DNA from: Hyphomonas sp. Mor2
GTDB lineage: Bacteria; Pseudomonadota; Alphaproteobacteria; Caulobacterales; Hyphomonadaceae
Reading direction: 5' to 3'
Assembly: GCF_001854405.1 (NCBI RefSeq)
Contig: NZ_CP017718.1
Location: 248,001-312,000, forward strand
DNA length: 64,000 nt
The number at the start of each line of letters is the position of its first letter. Within the stretch, counting starts at the first letter, position 1. The notes under the pieces were generated by a model, which did not search any database, was not told where the DNA came from, and saw only the letters and a list, made by a program, of their open reading frames with translations. The translations under genes and the position numbers were made by a program. Below, in pieces: positions 26,833 through 35,941 of this stretch.

Positions 26833-28842
26833 ATGGTGGACCGCCTTTTTGTTCATGGGGCGATGATGCTCGCAGAGATTGGTCAGATTGCGCTCATCCT
26901 GGCGCTGTTCGTCAGTGCGCTGCAGGCATGGATGGGTCTGCACGGTGCCCATATTCGCGATCGCCGCGCGATGCTGTTTGCAGAGCGCGGGGCGATCGCA
27001 CAGGCGCTGCTTTGCGTGCTGGCTTTTGGGCTGCTTGCCTATGCCTTCATGGTCTCGGATTTCAGCGTCCAGCTGGTGACCGCGAACTCGCATACGAGCA
27101 AGCCGATGATCTACAAGTTCAGCGGCACCTGGGGCAATCATGAAGGGTCGATGCTGCTCTGGGTGATGATCATGGCGCTGTTCGGTGCGGCCATGGTCTG
27201 GTTTGGCAAGACGCTCCCGGCAGGCTTGCGAGCCCGCGCGGTCGGCGTTCAGGGCCTGACCACGATGGGCTTCCTTGCTTTCCTGATATTCAGCTCCAAC
27301 CCCTTCACGCGAATGACCCCGGTTCCGGAGAATGGCATCGGTCTCAACCCGCTCCTGCAAGATCCCGGGCTCGCGATCCATCCGCCATTCTTGTATCTCG
27401 GCTATGTCGGGTTCTCCGTCGCGTTTTCCTTTGCCGTCGCGGCGCTGATAGAAGGCCGGGTCGATGCGATGTGGGCGCGGTGGGTGCGGCCCTGGGTCCT
27501 GCTCGCCTGGAGCTTCCTGACCATTGGTATCGTGCTCGGCAGTGTCTGGGCCTATTACGAACTCGGCTGGGGCGGCTGGTGGTTCTGGGACCCGGTCGAG
27601 AATGTCAGCTTCATGCCCTGGCTCGCCGGAACCGCTCTATTGCATTCAACCCTGGTGGCGCAGGCGCGCGGCAGTTTCATCCGCTGGACACTGTTGCTGG
27701 CGATCACGACCTTCTCGCTCAGCCTGGTCGGAACATTTATTGTTCGCTCCGGCGTCCTGACCAGCGTGCACGCCTTCGCGGTCGATCCAAGTCGCGGCGT
27801 TTTCATTCTGGCTTTGCTCATTCTGGCGACCGGCGGCGCACTGCTCCTCTACGCCATACGTTCTGACAAGATTGCGCATGGCGCCAGTTTCGGGCTTGAG
27901 AGCCGCGAGAGCGGACTGGTGCTCAACAATGTCCTGCTGGTCGTGTCGACCGCGACGGTGTTCCTGGGAACTTTCTATCCGCTTGTGATCGACGCGATGA
28001 CCGGCGACAAGATCACGGTTGGACCGCCTTACTTCGAAATGACGTTCGGCCCGATCATGGCCGTCCTGATCCTGTTCATGGCGGTCGCGCCTCTGCTCAA
28101 GTGGCGAGAGGATAGCTGGCGACGGATCCGAAAAATATTGTTGGTCATGGTCGCACTGGCCGTTCCTGTTTGGCTCGCCGTAGCGCTGTTCGGGCGCTCC
28201 GTGCTGGGCGGTCTCGGCATCGCGCTTGCCATCTGGTTGCTGGTCGGGACCGTGACCAATTACGGGCGCAAGCTACGCGTCGGCGAAGCCAAGAGTACGG
28301 TGGGGAACCTGCTCCAACGCGCGCTGATCCTGCCGGGCGCGACTCATGGGTTCGCCCTCGCGCATATCGGGCTCGTCTTCACGACGATCGGTGTGGTCGC
28401 CATGGGAACCTGGGCCGATGAGGAAGTCGATCGGCTGAAGCTGGGCGAGAGCATCCGTGTCGCCGGATATGAGTATCGCCTGGAAGATGTCTCCCGCACG
28501 CAGGGCCCGAATTACATCGCTGAAACCGGGCGCGTGGTGATTGAAAGAAATGGACGACAGATCGGCGTCCTCAATCCGGAGCAGCGCATGTACCCGGTGG
28601 AGCGCAACAACACGACTGAAGGCGCAATGGAGATCGGGGCGTTTCGGATCCTCTATGCTGCCAAGGGGGAGGGCAACCCGCAGGACGGTTGGATCATCAG
28701 CGTCTATTATCATCCCATGGTGATCTGGATCTGGATCGGCGCGCTCATGATGGCGTTTGGTGGCTTCCTGTCCGTCGCGGATCGCCGACAAGCCTTCGCG
28801 GCTCGCAAGGCACCGGCAGTGCAACCCATGGCGGCGGAGTAG
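26833..28842 (+). CDS. ccmF: Cytochrome c heme lyase subunit CcmF
   Basis: A 669-residue inner-membrane protein with about 14 hydrophobic segments. The tryptophan-rich heme-handling region is GWGGWWFWDPVENVSFMPWL, flanked by conserved histidines (for example PGLAIHPPFLYLGYVG). It ligates heme to apocytochrome c in System I. GGGAGG lies 6 bp before the start. It is first in a ccmF-ccmGH-ccmI operon; ccmE and ccmABC are not in this window. Confidence 0.95.
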   Translation: MVDRLFVHGAMMLAEIGQIALILALFVSALQAWMGLHGAHIRDRRAMLFAERGAIAQALLCVLAFGLLAYAFMVSDFSVQLVTANSHTSKPMIYKFSGTWGNHEGSMLLWVMIMALFGAAMVWFGKTLPAGLRARAVGVQGLTTMGFLAFLIFSSNPFTRMTPVPENGIGLNPLLQDPGLAIHPPFLYLGYVGFSVAFSFAVAALIEGRVDAMWARWVRPWVLLAWSFLTIGIVLGSVWAYYELGWGGWWFWDPVENVSFMPWLAGTALLHSTLVAQARGSFIRWTLLLAITTFSLSLVGTFIVRSGVLTSVHAFAVDPSRGVFILALLILATGGALLLYAIRSDKIAHGASFGLESRESGLVLNNVLLVVSTATVFLGTFYPLVIDAMTGDKITVGPPYFEMTFGPIMAVLILFMAVAPLLKWREDSWRRIRKILLVMVALAVPVWLAVALFGRSVLGGLGIALAIWLLVGTVTNYGRKLRVGEAKSTVGNLLQRALILPGATHGFALAHIGLVFTTIGVVAMGTWADEEVDRLKLGESIRVAGYEYRLEDVSRTQGPNYIAETGRVVIERNGRQIGVLNPEQRMYPVERNNTTEGAMEIGAFRILYAAKGEGNPQDGWIISVYYHPMVIWIWIGALMMAFGGFLSVADRRQAFAARKAPAVQPMAAE

Positions 28843-28845
28843 AGA

Positions 28846-29841
28846 ATGACCTGGTCGCGTTTCATACCCGCCGGAGCCTTTGTCATCCTCGTCGTGTTTC
28901 TCGGCATCGGGCTGACCCGTGATCCCAGCATCATCCCGACAGAGATGATCGATCGCGACATGCCAACCTTCGAGCTGACCGAGCTCTACGACGAAACCGA
29001 AACCGTGACCGACACAAGCCTGATCGGCGAGGTGTCCCTGGTCAATGTGTTCGGATCCTGGTGTGTCGCTTGTCTGCAGGAACATCCCACCCTGATGCAG
29101 CTGCATCAGGATGACACAGTCCGCATTGTCGGCGTGAACTGGCGCGATACGCGCGAGGATGCCATCAATTGGCTGGAACGCCATGGCGACCCCTATGACA
29201 CGATCATCTTTGATGGGGAGAGCGATCTCGCCATCGAGATTGGCGTCACTGGCGCACCTGAGACCTTCATCGTCGATCGCAGCGGACGCATCCGGTTCAA
29301 GCAGATTGGCCCGATCACATCTGATGTCTGGCGCGAGACCATCCGGCCTGTGCTGGATGCCCTGGCGGCGGAGGAGCTGACCACACCCGCGCCGGTCCAA
29401 CCCGAACCGCGCATCGAGCCAGTCGACACGTCTTCACTGGTCGCCCTGACCGACCTGGACGAGATCAATGCGCGCACCGAAGCAGTGTCGAAGACGCTGC
29501 GCTGTGTGGTTTGCCAGAACCAGTCGATTTACGATTCCAACGCCCCGCTGGCGCTGGACATGCGGCGCCTCGTGCGCAAACGGGTTGAGGCTGGAGACAG
29601 TGATGACGAGGTCCGCGCCTATCTGCGCTATCGATATGGCGATTATGTCCTGATGAGCCCGCCACTGCAGCTGAACACGATCCTGCTCTGGCTGTCGCCG
29701 CTTTTGCTCGCGCTGGCGGGCGGCGTCTGGTTCTTTACCCGGGATCGTGAGCGGGTCGTGCCCGAGCCGGCCGCGCTATCCGACGAGGACCGGCGTCGCA
29801 TCTCCGCGGCGCTTGCGGGGCAGGAGGAGTCGAAGTCGTGA
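28846..29841 (+). CDS. CcmG-CcmH fusion (thioredoxin plus CcmH/CycL domain)
   Basis: A 331-residue protein joining two cytochrome c maturation factors. Residues 1-175 are a membrane-anchored DsbE/CcmG thioredoxin with active site WCVAC (Cys73, Cys76) and the cis-Pro region TGAPETFIVD. A Pro-rich linker (about 178-192) leads to a CcmH domain with LRCVVCQNQS (Cys220, Cys223), the cysteine pair that handles apocytochrome. A C-terminal membrane helix follows (277-297). In most alphaproteobacteria these are separate genes. The topology is consistent, since both catalytic domains face the periplasm. It starts 4 bp after ccmF and overlaps ccmI by 4 bp. Confidence 0.92.
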   Translation: MTWSRFIPAGAFVILVVFLGIGLTRDPSIIPTEMIDRDMPTFELTELYDETETVTDTSLIGEVSLVNVFGSWCVACLQEHPTLMQLHQDDTVRIVGVNWRDTREDAINWLERHGDPYDTIIFDGESDLAIEIGVTGAPETFIVDRSGRIRFKQIGPITSDVWRETIRPVLDALAAEELTTPAPVQPEPRIEPVDTSSLVALTDLDEINARTEAVSKTLRCVVCQNQSIYDSNAPLALDMRRLVRKRVEAGDSDDEVRAYLRYRYGDYVLMSPPLQLNTILLWLSPLLLALAGGVWFFTRDRERVVPEPAALSDEDRRRISAALAGQEESKS

Positions 29842-30728
29842 TCTGGCTGATTCTGCTTTTGCTCGCCGGACTGGTCGGGGCCTATCTGCTGCAACCGTTC
29901 TTTGCGGCGCGGCCTGCATCATCAGACGACCGCCTGGCCGAGGCCAGGTCGCAGCGCGCGGCGATTGATCTGGATGAAACCGAAGGCCGTCTGACCGCGG
30001 ATGCCGCGGCTCAGGCGAGAGACGCGCTGGACCGGCGCATTCTGACCTTGCTGGATGGCGCCCCGGCAGCGAGTCGGCCGCGCGACCTGCGCACGGCGGC
30101 GGTGTTTCTCGTGCCCGCTATTCTCGTGCTCGGGGCGGCCAGTGTCTATGTTCGAATTGGCAGTCCGTCCTATGAGCATGTGACCGTGGCCGAGTTCCAG
30201 GCCGCGCAAGTCGCGGACTTGCCGCAATCGCTGGAAGGCCTTGTCGTCGAGTTGCGCAATCGCCTCGAAGCAGATCCCAATCCGCCCTTTGATGGCTATG
30301 TGCTACTCGCCCGATCCAGTCTGCGCCTGGGCGATGCCGAGGCGGCGCTCGAGGCCTATGAAACGGCGATTACCTTGTCCAACAATGATGAGCGCGTCAT
30401 TGCAGAGCGCGATCAGGTGGTTGAGGCGCTGCGTAGCCGGGCAAACGTACCGCAAGTGGATCCAGAAGCTGCGGCGCGCATTCAATCCATGTCGCCGGAA
30501 GAGCAAGCCGCCATGATTGACTCGATGGTGGCCGGTCTCGCGGCACGATTGGAAGACAATCCAGACGATCCACAAGGCTGGGCGCGGCTTGTGCGCGCGC
30601 GGATGGTGCTGGGCCAGATCGATCAGGCGAAACGGGATCTTGAGCGGGCGCAGGCCGTGTTTGCTGACCGGCCAGAGACGCTCGCCCTGTTCGAACCGTT
30701 GGCGCTGGAGCTCTCCGAAACACAGTGA
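29838..30728 (+). CDS. ccmI: Cytochrome c maturation protein CcmI (TPR; GTG start)
   Basis: A 296-residue protein: N-terminal membrane helix (MIWLILLLLAGLVGAYLL), a short cytoplasmic coiled part, a second helix (about 93-110) and a periplasmic TPR domain (AEAALEAYETAITLSNNDE; DDPQGWARLVRARMVLGQIDQA). CcmI chaperones apocytochrome c to CcmF/H. The GTG start overlaps the ccmGH stop (GTGA) and is preceded by CAGGAGGAG, which fixes it. Confidence 0.9.
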   Translation: MIWLILLLLAGLVGAYLLQPFFAARPASSDDRLAEARSQRAAIDLDETEGRLTADAAAQARDALDRRILTLLDGAPAASRPRDLRTAAVFLVPAILVLGAASVYVRIGSPSYEHVTVAEFQAAQVADLPQSLEGLVVELRNRLEADPNPPFDGYVLLARSSLRLGDAEAALEAYETAITLSNNDERVIAERDQVVEALRSRANVPQVDPEAAARIQSMSPEEQAAMIDSMVAGLAARLEDNPDDPQGWARLVRARMVLGQIDQAKRDLERAQAVFADRPETLALFEPLALELSETQ

Positions 30729-30846
30729 TTGGCTCCGAGCCGCGCTTGCGTCCAACATTCCAAGCCAAGACCTGTTGACACCGCTGTCAGCATTCGCCTA
30801 GAGCTAAGGTAAGGACAAAAGAACCGTCCAGGGAGGACCTCAGCTC

Positions 30847-32520
30847 ATGTCATTGGACGCCATCGATCTGGTGATCGTCGGCCTATATGCCGTCGCACTT
30901 TTCGCCATTGCCATTTTCGTGTCCCGCGAACCCGCCGGTGAACATAAGGACACCGAAGACTATTTCCTCGCTGGCAAGGCGCTTCCCTGGTGGGCGATCG
31001 GGGCCTCCCTGATCGCGGCCAATATCTCGGCGGAGCAGATTATCGGCCAGTCCGGGCAGGGATTCGTCGTCGGCCTCGCCATCGCCGCCTATGAATGGCA
31101 GGCCGCTCTGGTCCTGGTCATCACGGCGGCCTTCTTCCTGCCGATCTTCCTGAAGCGCCAGATCTACACGATGCCGCAATTCCTCGAGACTCGGTTCGGG
31201 GACAGTGTCAAAGCGACGATGGCGGTGTTCTGGATCTTCCTGTTCACCGCGGTCAATCTGACAACCGTCCTGTATGGCGGCGCGCTGGCGATAAATGCGG
31301 TGACCGGCCTCGGCGTGTTTACTGGCATGGCGATGCTGGCCGGGTTCGCGCTGCTCTATTCGCTGTATGGCGGTCTGAAGGCGGTGGCGATGACCGACAT
31401 CATTCAGGTGGTCATTCTGATCCTTGGTGGTTTTGCCATCACATTCATTGTGCTGGGCATGGTCGGTGGAGAAACCGGGGCCATGGGCGGGCTGTCAATT
31501 CTGATGAACGAATTGCCGGGCCATTTCGAAATGATCCTCGATCGTGACCATCCGAACTTTGGTGATCTCCCCGGCATCTGGACGCTGCTTGGCGGCTTGT
31601 GGGTGCTGCATTTCTCTTATTGGGGGTTCAATCAGTACATCATCCAGCGGGCCCTGGGCGCTGAAAGCCTCGCCGAAGCGCAAAAGGGACTCGCCTTCGC
31701 AGCGCTGCTCAAATTCCTCATTCCGCTGATCGTTGTCATCCCTGGGATCGCAGCGCTCTGGCTCGCACAGAACGAGCTGCAAGGCTTGAGCGAAGCGGCA
31801 CTCTCACAAAAGCCGGACAGCACCTATGGAGCATTGATGGCCCTGATGCCGGTGGGTATTCGCGGCCTGATCTTTGCCGCCCTGATCGCGGCCATCGTTT
31901 CGTCGCTGGCATCGATGATCAACTCGATCTCGACCATTTTCACGATGGACATTTATCGCGACTATTTCGTCAAGGGTAAGGATGAAAGCCACTATGTCTG
32001 GGTCGGTCGCGGGACCGCTGCGACAGCCATGGTGATCGCCTTGTTCCTGGCTATTCCTCTGCTCGGAGGGGGCACGAGTATCTTCCAGACCATTCAGGAA
32101 TATACCGGCTTCGTTGCCCCCGGCATTGTCGCCACATTCATTCTTGGCTTCTTCTGGAAGCGCGCGAACACAGCGGGCGCCTTTGCGTTGTTGATTTCAT
32201 CGGTCTTGCTGTCGCTCGCCTTCTTCACCGCCTCCGGCTCGGATGGCGGCGGCATCGCCTCCGTCCTCGGACCGATCTTCAATCCAATCCTTGGATTGGC
32301 GGATTTCGACGTCACCAATATGCCCTTCGTGGTCCGGATCTGGTTCATCTTCCTGATCTGCGTGCTGGTAGGGGTTGTGGTCTCATTGCTCACGGACCCG
32401 CCGCGCGAAGAGCAACCGGTCGATCTCAGCGATATCAGCTTTGCCACCACCACCACGTTCAAGGTGGCGGCCGGTATCGCAGTGGCCATCCTGGCAGGTC
32501 TGTACATCACGTTCTGGTAA
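30847..32520 (+). CDS. Sodium:solute symporter (SGLT-like SSS family)
   Basis: A 557-residue membrane protein with about 14 helices. The SSS features are DYFLAGKALPWWAIGASLIAANISAEQIIG near the N-terminus and the IAAIVSSLASMINSISTIFTMDIY segment (sodium-site region). It looks closer to the vSGLT sugar/solute group than to PutP. The substrate is not known. TTGACA is seen at 30775-30780 upstream. It ends 46 bp before the first GATATATC palindrome, so it lies at the edge of, but may not belong to, that regulon. Confidence 0.9.
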   Translation: MSLDAIDLVIVGLYAVALFAIAIFVSREPAGEHKDTEDYFLAGKALPWWAIGASLIAANISAEQIIGQSGQGFVVGLAIAAYEWQAALVLVITAAFFLPIFLKRQIYTMPQFLETRFGDSVKATMAVFWIFLFTAVNLTTVLYGGALAINAVTGLGVFTGMAMLAGFALLYSLYGGLKAVAMTDIIQVVILILGGFAITFIVLGMVGGETGAMGGLSILMNELPGHFEMILDRDHPNFGDLPGIWTLLGGLWVLHFSYWGFNQYIIQRALGAESLAEAQKGLAFAALLKFLIPLIVVIPGIAALWLAQNELQGLSEAALSQKPDSTYGALMALMPVGIRGLIFAALIAAIVSSLASMINSISTIFTMDIYRDYFVKGKDESHYVWVGRGTAATAMVIALFLAIPLLGGGTSIFQTIQEYTGFVAPGIVATFILGFFWKRANTAGAFALLISSVLLSLAFFTASGSDGGGIASVLGPIFNPILGLADFDVTNMPFVVRIWFIFLICVLVGVVVSLLTDPPREEQPVDLSDISFATTTTFKVAAGIAVAILAGLYITFW

Positions 32521-32566
32521 GGCGCGCGCCGAAGGAAATTGTCGAAGCGGTCTTTCACTTTTCAGT

Positions 32567-32582
32567 AAAAGATATATCTTTT
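32567..32582. promoter_or_regulatory. GATATATC operator 1 (perfect palindrome)
   Basis: AAAAGATATATCTTTT, a perfect 16-bp palindrome. It ends 5 bp before the GAGGAGG RBS of the leuC-like gene, so a bound protein would block initiation or elongation. Confidence 0.82.
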
Positions 32583-32598
32583 GCTTGAGGAGGCCGCT

Positions 32599-33990
32599 TT
32601 GCCGCAAACACTGTTCGACAAGCTCTGGGCGCAACACCGCGTCTGCGAAGCCGGGGACGGCTATGATCTGATCGCGATCGATCGGCTCTTGCTGCACGAA
32701 CGGACGGGCGGCGTGGCCTTGAAATCGCTCAGGGAGAGCGGTCACCCGGTCCGCGATCCGTCCCGCGTGTTTGCGATCATGGACCATATTGTATCCTTCC
32801 GCGCGGGACGTGGGCGCGATGAAGCGCGAAGCCCGGGCGGTGAGGCCTTCATCACCGAAACCCGCCACATGGCGAAGGCTGCCGGAATTCATCTGATTGA
32901 CACTGACGATCCCAATCAGGGGATCGTGCACGTCGTCGCGCCGGAGCAGGGCATCGCGCTGCCGGGCCTGTCCCTGGTTTGCCCGGACAGCCATACCTGC
33001 AGCCTCGGTGCGCTTGGTGCGCTGGCTTGGGGGATCGGGTCGAGCGAGGCTGAGCATGCCATGGCCACCGGCGTTTTGCGCGTGCAGAAACCCAAGCAGA
33101 TGCGGGTTCGGATTGACGGGGCGCTTCCGCTCGGATCCAGCGCCAAGGATATCGCGCTCCATCTGATCTCGCGCCATGGGGCTGGCGGCGGGCAGCGTTG
33201 TGCGATTGAGTTTTGCGGCGCAGCCGTCGAAGCCCTGGACGTCGAGGGCCGTCTGACCTTGTGCAATCTGGCGGTGGAGTTTGCCGCTTTCTCGGCCGTG
33301 ATTGCGCCGGACCGGAAAGTTCTGGACTATGTTGCAGGCCGTCCTTTTGCGCCGGACATTGAGTCAACCAGCTTCAAACAATGGCTGCACCTGAGATCGG
33401 ACCACGCCGCTCGGTTCGATCATGAGATCGTTCTGAATGCCAGCGAGATTCAGCCGCAAATGAGCTGGGGCACCAGTCCCGAAGAGAGCGGGCCTCTGGG
33501 AGCGGCAATCCCAGGCGATGCGCGCCCGCAAGCGCTCGACTATATGGGCGTGCAGTCCGGGCAGGCGCTGACCGGGCTCGAAATCGGCGGCGCCTTCATA
33601 GGGTCCTGCACGAATGGCCGGCTGTCAGACCTCAAGGCCGCGGCGAGCGTCTTGATCGGGCGGCGGGTGGCCGATGGCGTGCGCGCTGTTTGTGTTCCCG
33701 GATCCCAGCACGTACGGGCGAAGGCTGAAGCGCTTGGGCTCGATCAAGTCTTCAAACAGGCCGGATTTGAGTGGGGTGAACCCGGCTGTGCCATGTGCTT
33801 CTATGCGGGCGGAGAGACGTTCGCGCCGGGAACACGCGTCGTGTCTTCGACCAATCGAAATTTTGAAGGCCGCCAGGGCCCCGGCGTGCGCACGCATCTC
33901 ACCAGTCCCGCGATTGTCGCCGCGTGTGCGGTGGCCGGGAAAATTTGTGCACCAGCTGATTTGCCATTGCCCGCGAAGGAGCCCGCCTGA
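32599..33990 (+). CDS. leuC: LeuC-family hydro-lyase large subunit (TTG start)
   Basis: A 463-residue aconitase-superfamily protein. The [4Fe-4S] ligands are in FIGSCTNGRLSDL and EPGCAMC, and the end SSTNRNFEGRQGPGVRTHLTSP is the family signature. The start is TTG at 32599: GAGGAGG is 5 bp upstream and the resulting MPQTLFDKLWAQHRVCE is the standard LeuC N-terminus; the earlier TTG at 32581 is inside the operator. The small subunit gene overlaps. It may be the leucine-pathway isomerase, but the catabolic neighbours and shared operator suggest hydration of another branched dicarboxylate (inference). Confidence 0.88.
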   Translation: MPQTLFDKLWAQHRVCEAGDGYDLIAIDRLLLHERTGGVALKSLRESGHPVRDPSRVFAIMDHIVSFRAGRGRDEARSPGGEAFITETRHMAKAAGIHLIDTDDPNQGIVHVVAPEQGIALPGLSLVCPDSHTCSLGALGALAWGIGSSEAEHAMATGVLRVQKPKQMRVRIDGALPLGSSAKDIALHLISRHGAGGGQRCAIEFCGAAVEALDVEGRLTLCNLAVEFAAFSAVIAPDRKVLDYVAGRPFAPDIESTSFKQWLHLRSDHAARFDHEIVLNASEIQPQMSWGTSPEESGPLGAAIPGDARPQALDYMGVQSGQALTGLEIGGAFIGSCTNGRLSDLKAAASVLIGRRVADGVRAVCVPGSQHVRAKAEALGLDQVFKQAGFEWGEPGCAMCFYAGGETFAPGTRVVSSTNRNFEGRQGPGVRTHLTSPAIVAACAVAGKICAPADLPLPAKEPA

Positions 33991-34610
33991 TGCCTCAGCC
34001 TCTCGTCACGCATACCGGGCGCGCCGCAGCCATCCTGCGCGACAATATCGATACGGATCAGATCATCCCCTCGCGCGAAATGAAGGCGGTGAGCCGTGAT
34101 GGCCTCGGCGAAGGCCTGTTTGCCGGGTGGCGCTATACCGAGCCTGGTGGGCGTGAGCCTGTGCCTGACTTTGTCCTCAATCGCCCGGACCAGGCGGGCA
34201 CCAGCGTGCTTGTTTCAGGCGACAATTTCGGCTGCGGCTCATCACGCGAACATGCTGTCTGGGCGCTGGCTGAGTTTGGTATCCGGGTGATCATCGCCAG
34301 GAGCTTTGGCGAGATCTTTCATGGCAATTGTTTGCGCAATGGTATCTTGCCAATCACGCTGACCGCAGATGAGGTCGAGACCTTGGCCCAGATTCCGGCG
34401 GCATCCGTATCCGTCGATCTGGCGGCTCAACGTGTGGCCTGTGAACAGTTGCCGGATTGGAGCGCGGCCTTCGAGATTGGCGATTATCCCAAGCGCTTGC
34501 TGATGGAAGGCCTGGAGCCGATCGATCTCACCTTGAAGGACAAGGCGAAGATTGACGCCTTTTTTGCACGCGACGCGCAGGAACGACCCTGGCTCTATTC
34601 CGCGGCTTGA
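33990..34610 (+). CDS. leuD: LeuD-family hydro-lyase small subunit
   Basis: A 206-residue swivel-domain partner of the preceding protein, overlapping it by one base (TGATG) with AAGGA upstream. The family core NFGCGSSREHAVWAL is intact. The substrate-loop region reads NIDTDQIIPSREMKAVSRDG, where typical isopropylmalate isomerases have IIPKQF-L-K; this change is in the loop linked with substrate choice. The stop overlaps the convergent CoA-transferase gene by 16 bp. Confidence 0.88.
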   Translation: MPQPLVTHTGRAAAILRDNIDTDQIIPSREMKAVSRDGLGEGLFAGWRYTEPGGREPVPDFVLNRPDQAGTSVLVSGDNFGCGSSREHAVWALAEFGIRVIIARSFGEIFHGNCLRNGILPITLTADEVETLAQIPAASVSVDLAAQRVACEQLPDWSAAFEIGDYPKRLLMEGLEPIDLTLKDKAKIDAFFARDAQERPWLYSAA

Positions 34611-35809
34611 GGTGTTTTCTGGCTCGCCGCGTCGACCAGCCCACGCTTGATCAGGTCCGAGATCTCGCTGTCTGACAGGCCGAGCGATTTCAGGACATCT
34701 TCTGAGTGTTCGCCCACTTCTGGCGGATTAAGCGCCAGACCTGGCCGCGCGCCATCAATCGCGATCGGCATAGCGGGCAGGGCAATGTCGCCGCCATCCG
34801 GAATGGTCATGCCGAGCATGCCGCCGCTCTCGGTCAGGTGCGGGTCGTCGAACAGGTCTTCCGGTTTCTGGATGGGAGCGAAGGGCAGGCCCGTCGTCTC
34901 CAGCTTCGCCATCAGCTCCTCCTTGGTGAAGGTCGCAAACAGTTCGCGCAAAGGTGGAATGATCTCATCACGCCGTGCGACTCGCTCATTATTGCCCGCA
35001 AGGCTTTCATCTCCGGCCCAGTCGGTCAGATCGAAGGCGTCGCAAAAGGCTTTCCACTGGGTGTCGGAGACGACGCCGACAAAGACTTTTTCATCATGTT
35101 TGACGTCAAATACATCATAGACCGCCCAGGCGGAAATTCTGGCAGGCATCGGCGCCGCCGGGGTCCCCGTGACGGCGAATTGCGCCATGTGCTGACCGAC
35201 GAGGAAGACCGTGGTTTCGTAAAGCGATGCGCTGACATGACGCCCTTTGCCGGTCCTTGCGCGATCCTGCAGGGCCGCGAGCACAGCGATGGCGCCAAAC
35301 ATGCCGCCGGTCACATCGATCACGCTGCTGCCGGCGCGGAGCGGCCGTCCCGGTGGGCCCGTCATGTAGGCGAGGCCGCCCATCATCTGCGCGACTTCAT
35401 CAAGTGCTGTGCGGTGCGAATAGGGGCCATCCAGGAAGCCCTTTTCGGAGCAATAGATCAGTCTGGGATTGCGCTTGGACAGCGCCTCATAGCCGAATCC
35501 CAGCTTGTCGAGCGCGCCCGGGCGGAAATTTTCGATGAACACATCCGCGTCCTCGATCAGTTTCAGCGCCAGCGCCTTGCCTTCGGCTGACTTCAGATCG
35601 ATCGCCAGGCTCTTCTTGTTGCGATTATACATCGAGAAGTAACCCGCGCCGGAGCCGCGCAGGCGACGTGTCTTGTCGCCGCCAACAGGTTCTACCTTGA
35701 CCACATCCGCCCCAAGATCCGCCAGCACCAGGCCGGCCGCCGGGCCCATGACCATATGTGTGAACTCGATCACCTTGATTCCGGACAGGAGGCCTGTTTC
35801 AGTGCTCAT
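34595..35809 (-). CDS. CaiB/BaiF family CoA-transferase
   Basis: A 404-residue class III CoA-transferase. The N-terminal core is GIKVIEFTHMVMGPAAGLVLADLGADVVKVEP, with ADVFIENFRPGALDKLGFGYE in the middle and the expected catalytic Asp in SVIDVTGGMFG. It moves CoA between carboxylates, for example from succinyl-CoA to a dicarboxylate. The ATG at 35809 is chosen because GAGAGGA is 5 bp upstream. Two GATATATC operators lie in the divergent region shared with the HMG-CoA lyase-like gene. Confidence 0.9.
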   Translation of the reverse strand: MSTETGLLSGIKVIEFTHMVMGPAAGLVLADLGADVVKVEPVGGDKTRRLRGSGAGYFSMYNRNKKSLAIDLKSAEGKALALKLIEDADVFIENFRPGALDKLGFGYEALSKRNPRLIYCSEKGFLDGPYSHRTALDEVAQMMGGLAYMTGPPGRPLRAGSSVIDVTGGMFGAIAVLAALQDRARTGKGRHVSASLYETTVFLVGQHMAQFAVTGTPAAPMPARISAWAVYDVFDVKHDEKVFVGVVSDTQWKAFCDAFDLTDWAGDESLAGNNERVARRDEIIPPLRELFATFTKEELMAKLETTGLPFAPIQKPEDLFDDPHLTESGGMLGMTIPDGGDIALPAMPIAIDGARPGLALNPPEVGEHSEDVLKSLGLSDSEISDLIKRGLVDAASQKTPQAAE

Positions 35810-35862
35810 ATGATCCTCTCCCAACGGACAATAACGCTAAAAACGTTGTTCCGCACACCTTT

Positions 35863-35896
35863 AATAGATATATCAATTGCATTAGATATATCATTT
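35863..35896. promoter_or_regulatory. GATATATC operators 2 and 3 (tandem)
   Basis: Two sites 18 bp apart in the divergent region: AATAGATATATCAATT (35863-35878) and ATTAGATATATCATTT (35881-35896). They serve the CoA-transferase gene on one side and the lyase-symporter operon on the other. Confidence 0.82.
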
Positions 35897-35941
35897 GGCA
35901 ATTAGGTCACGCCCCCCAGATCATCAAATGAGGCAAATTTC

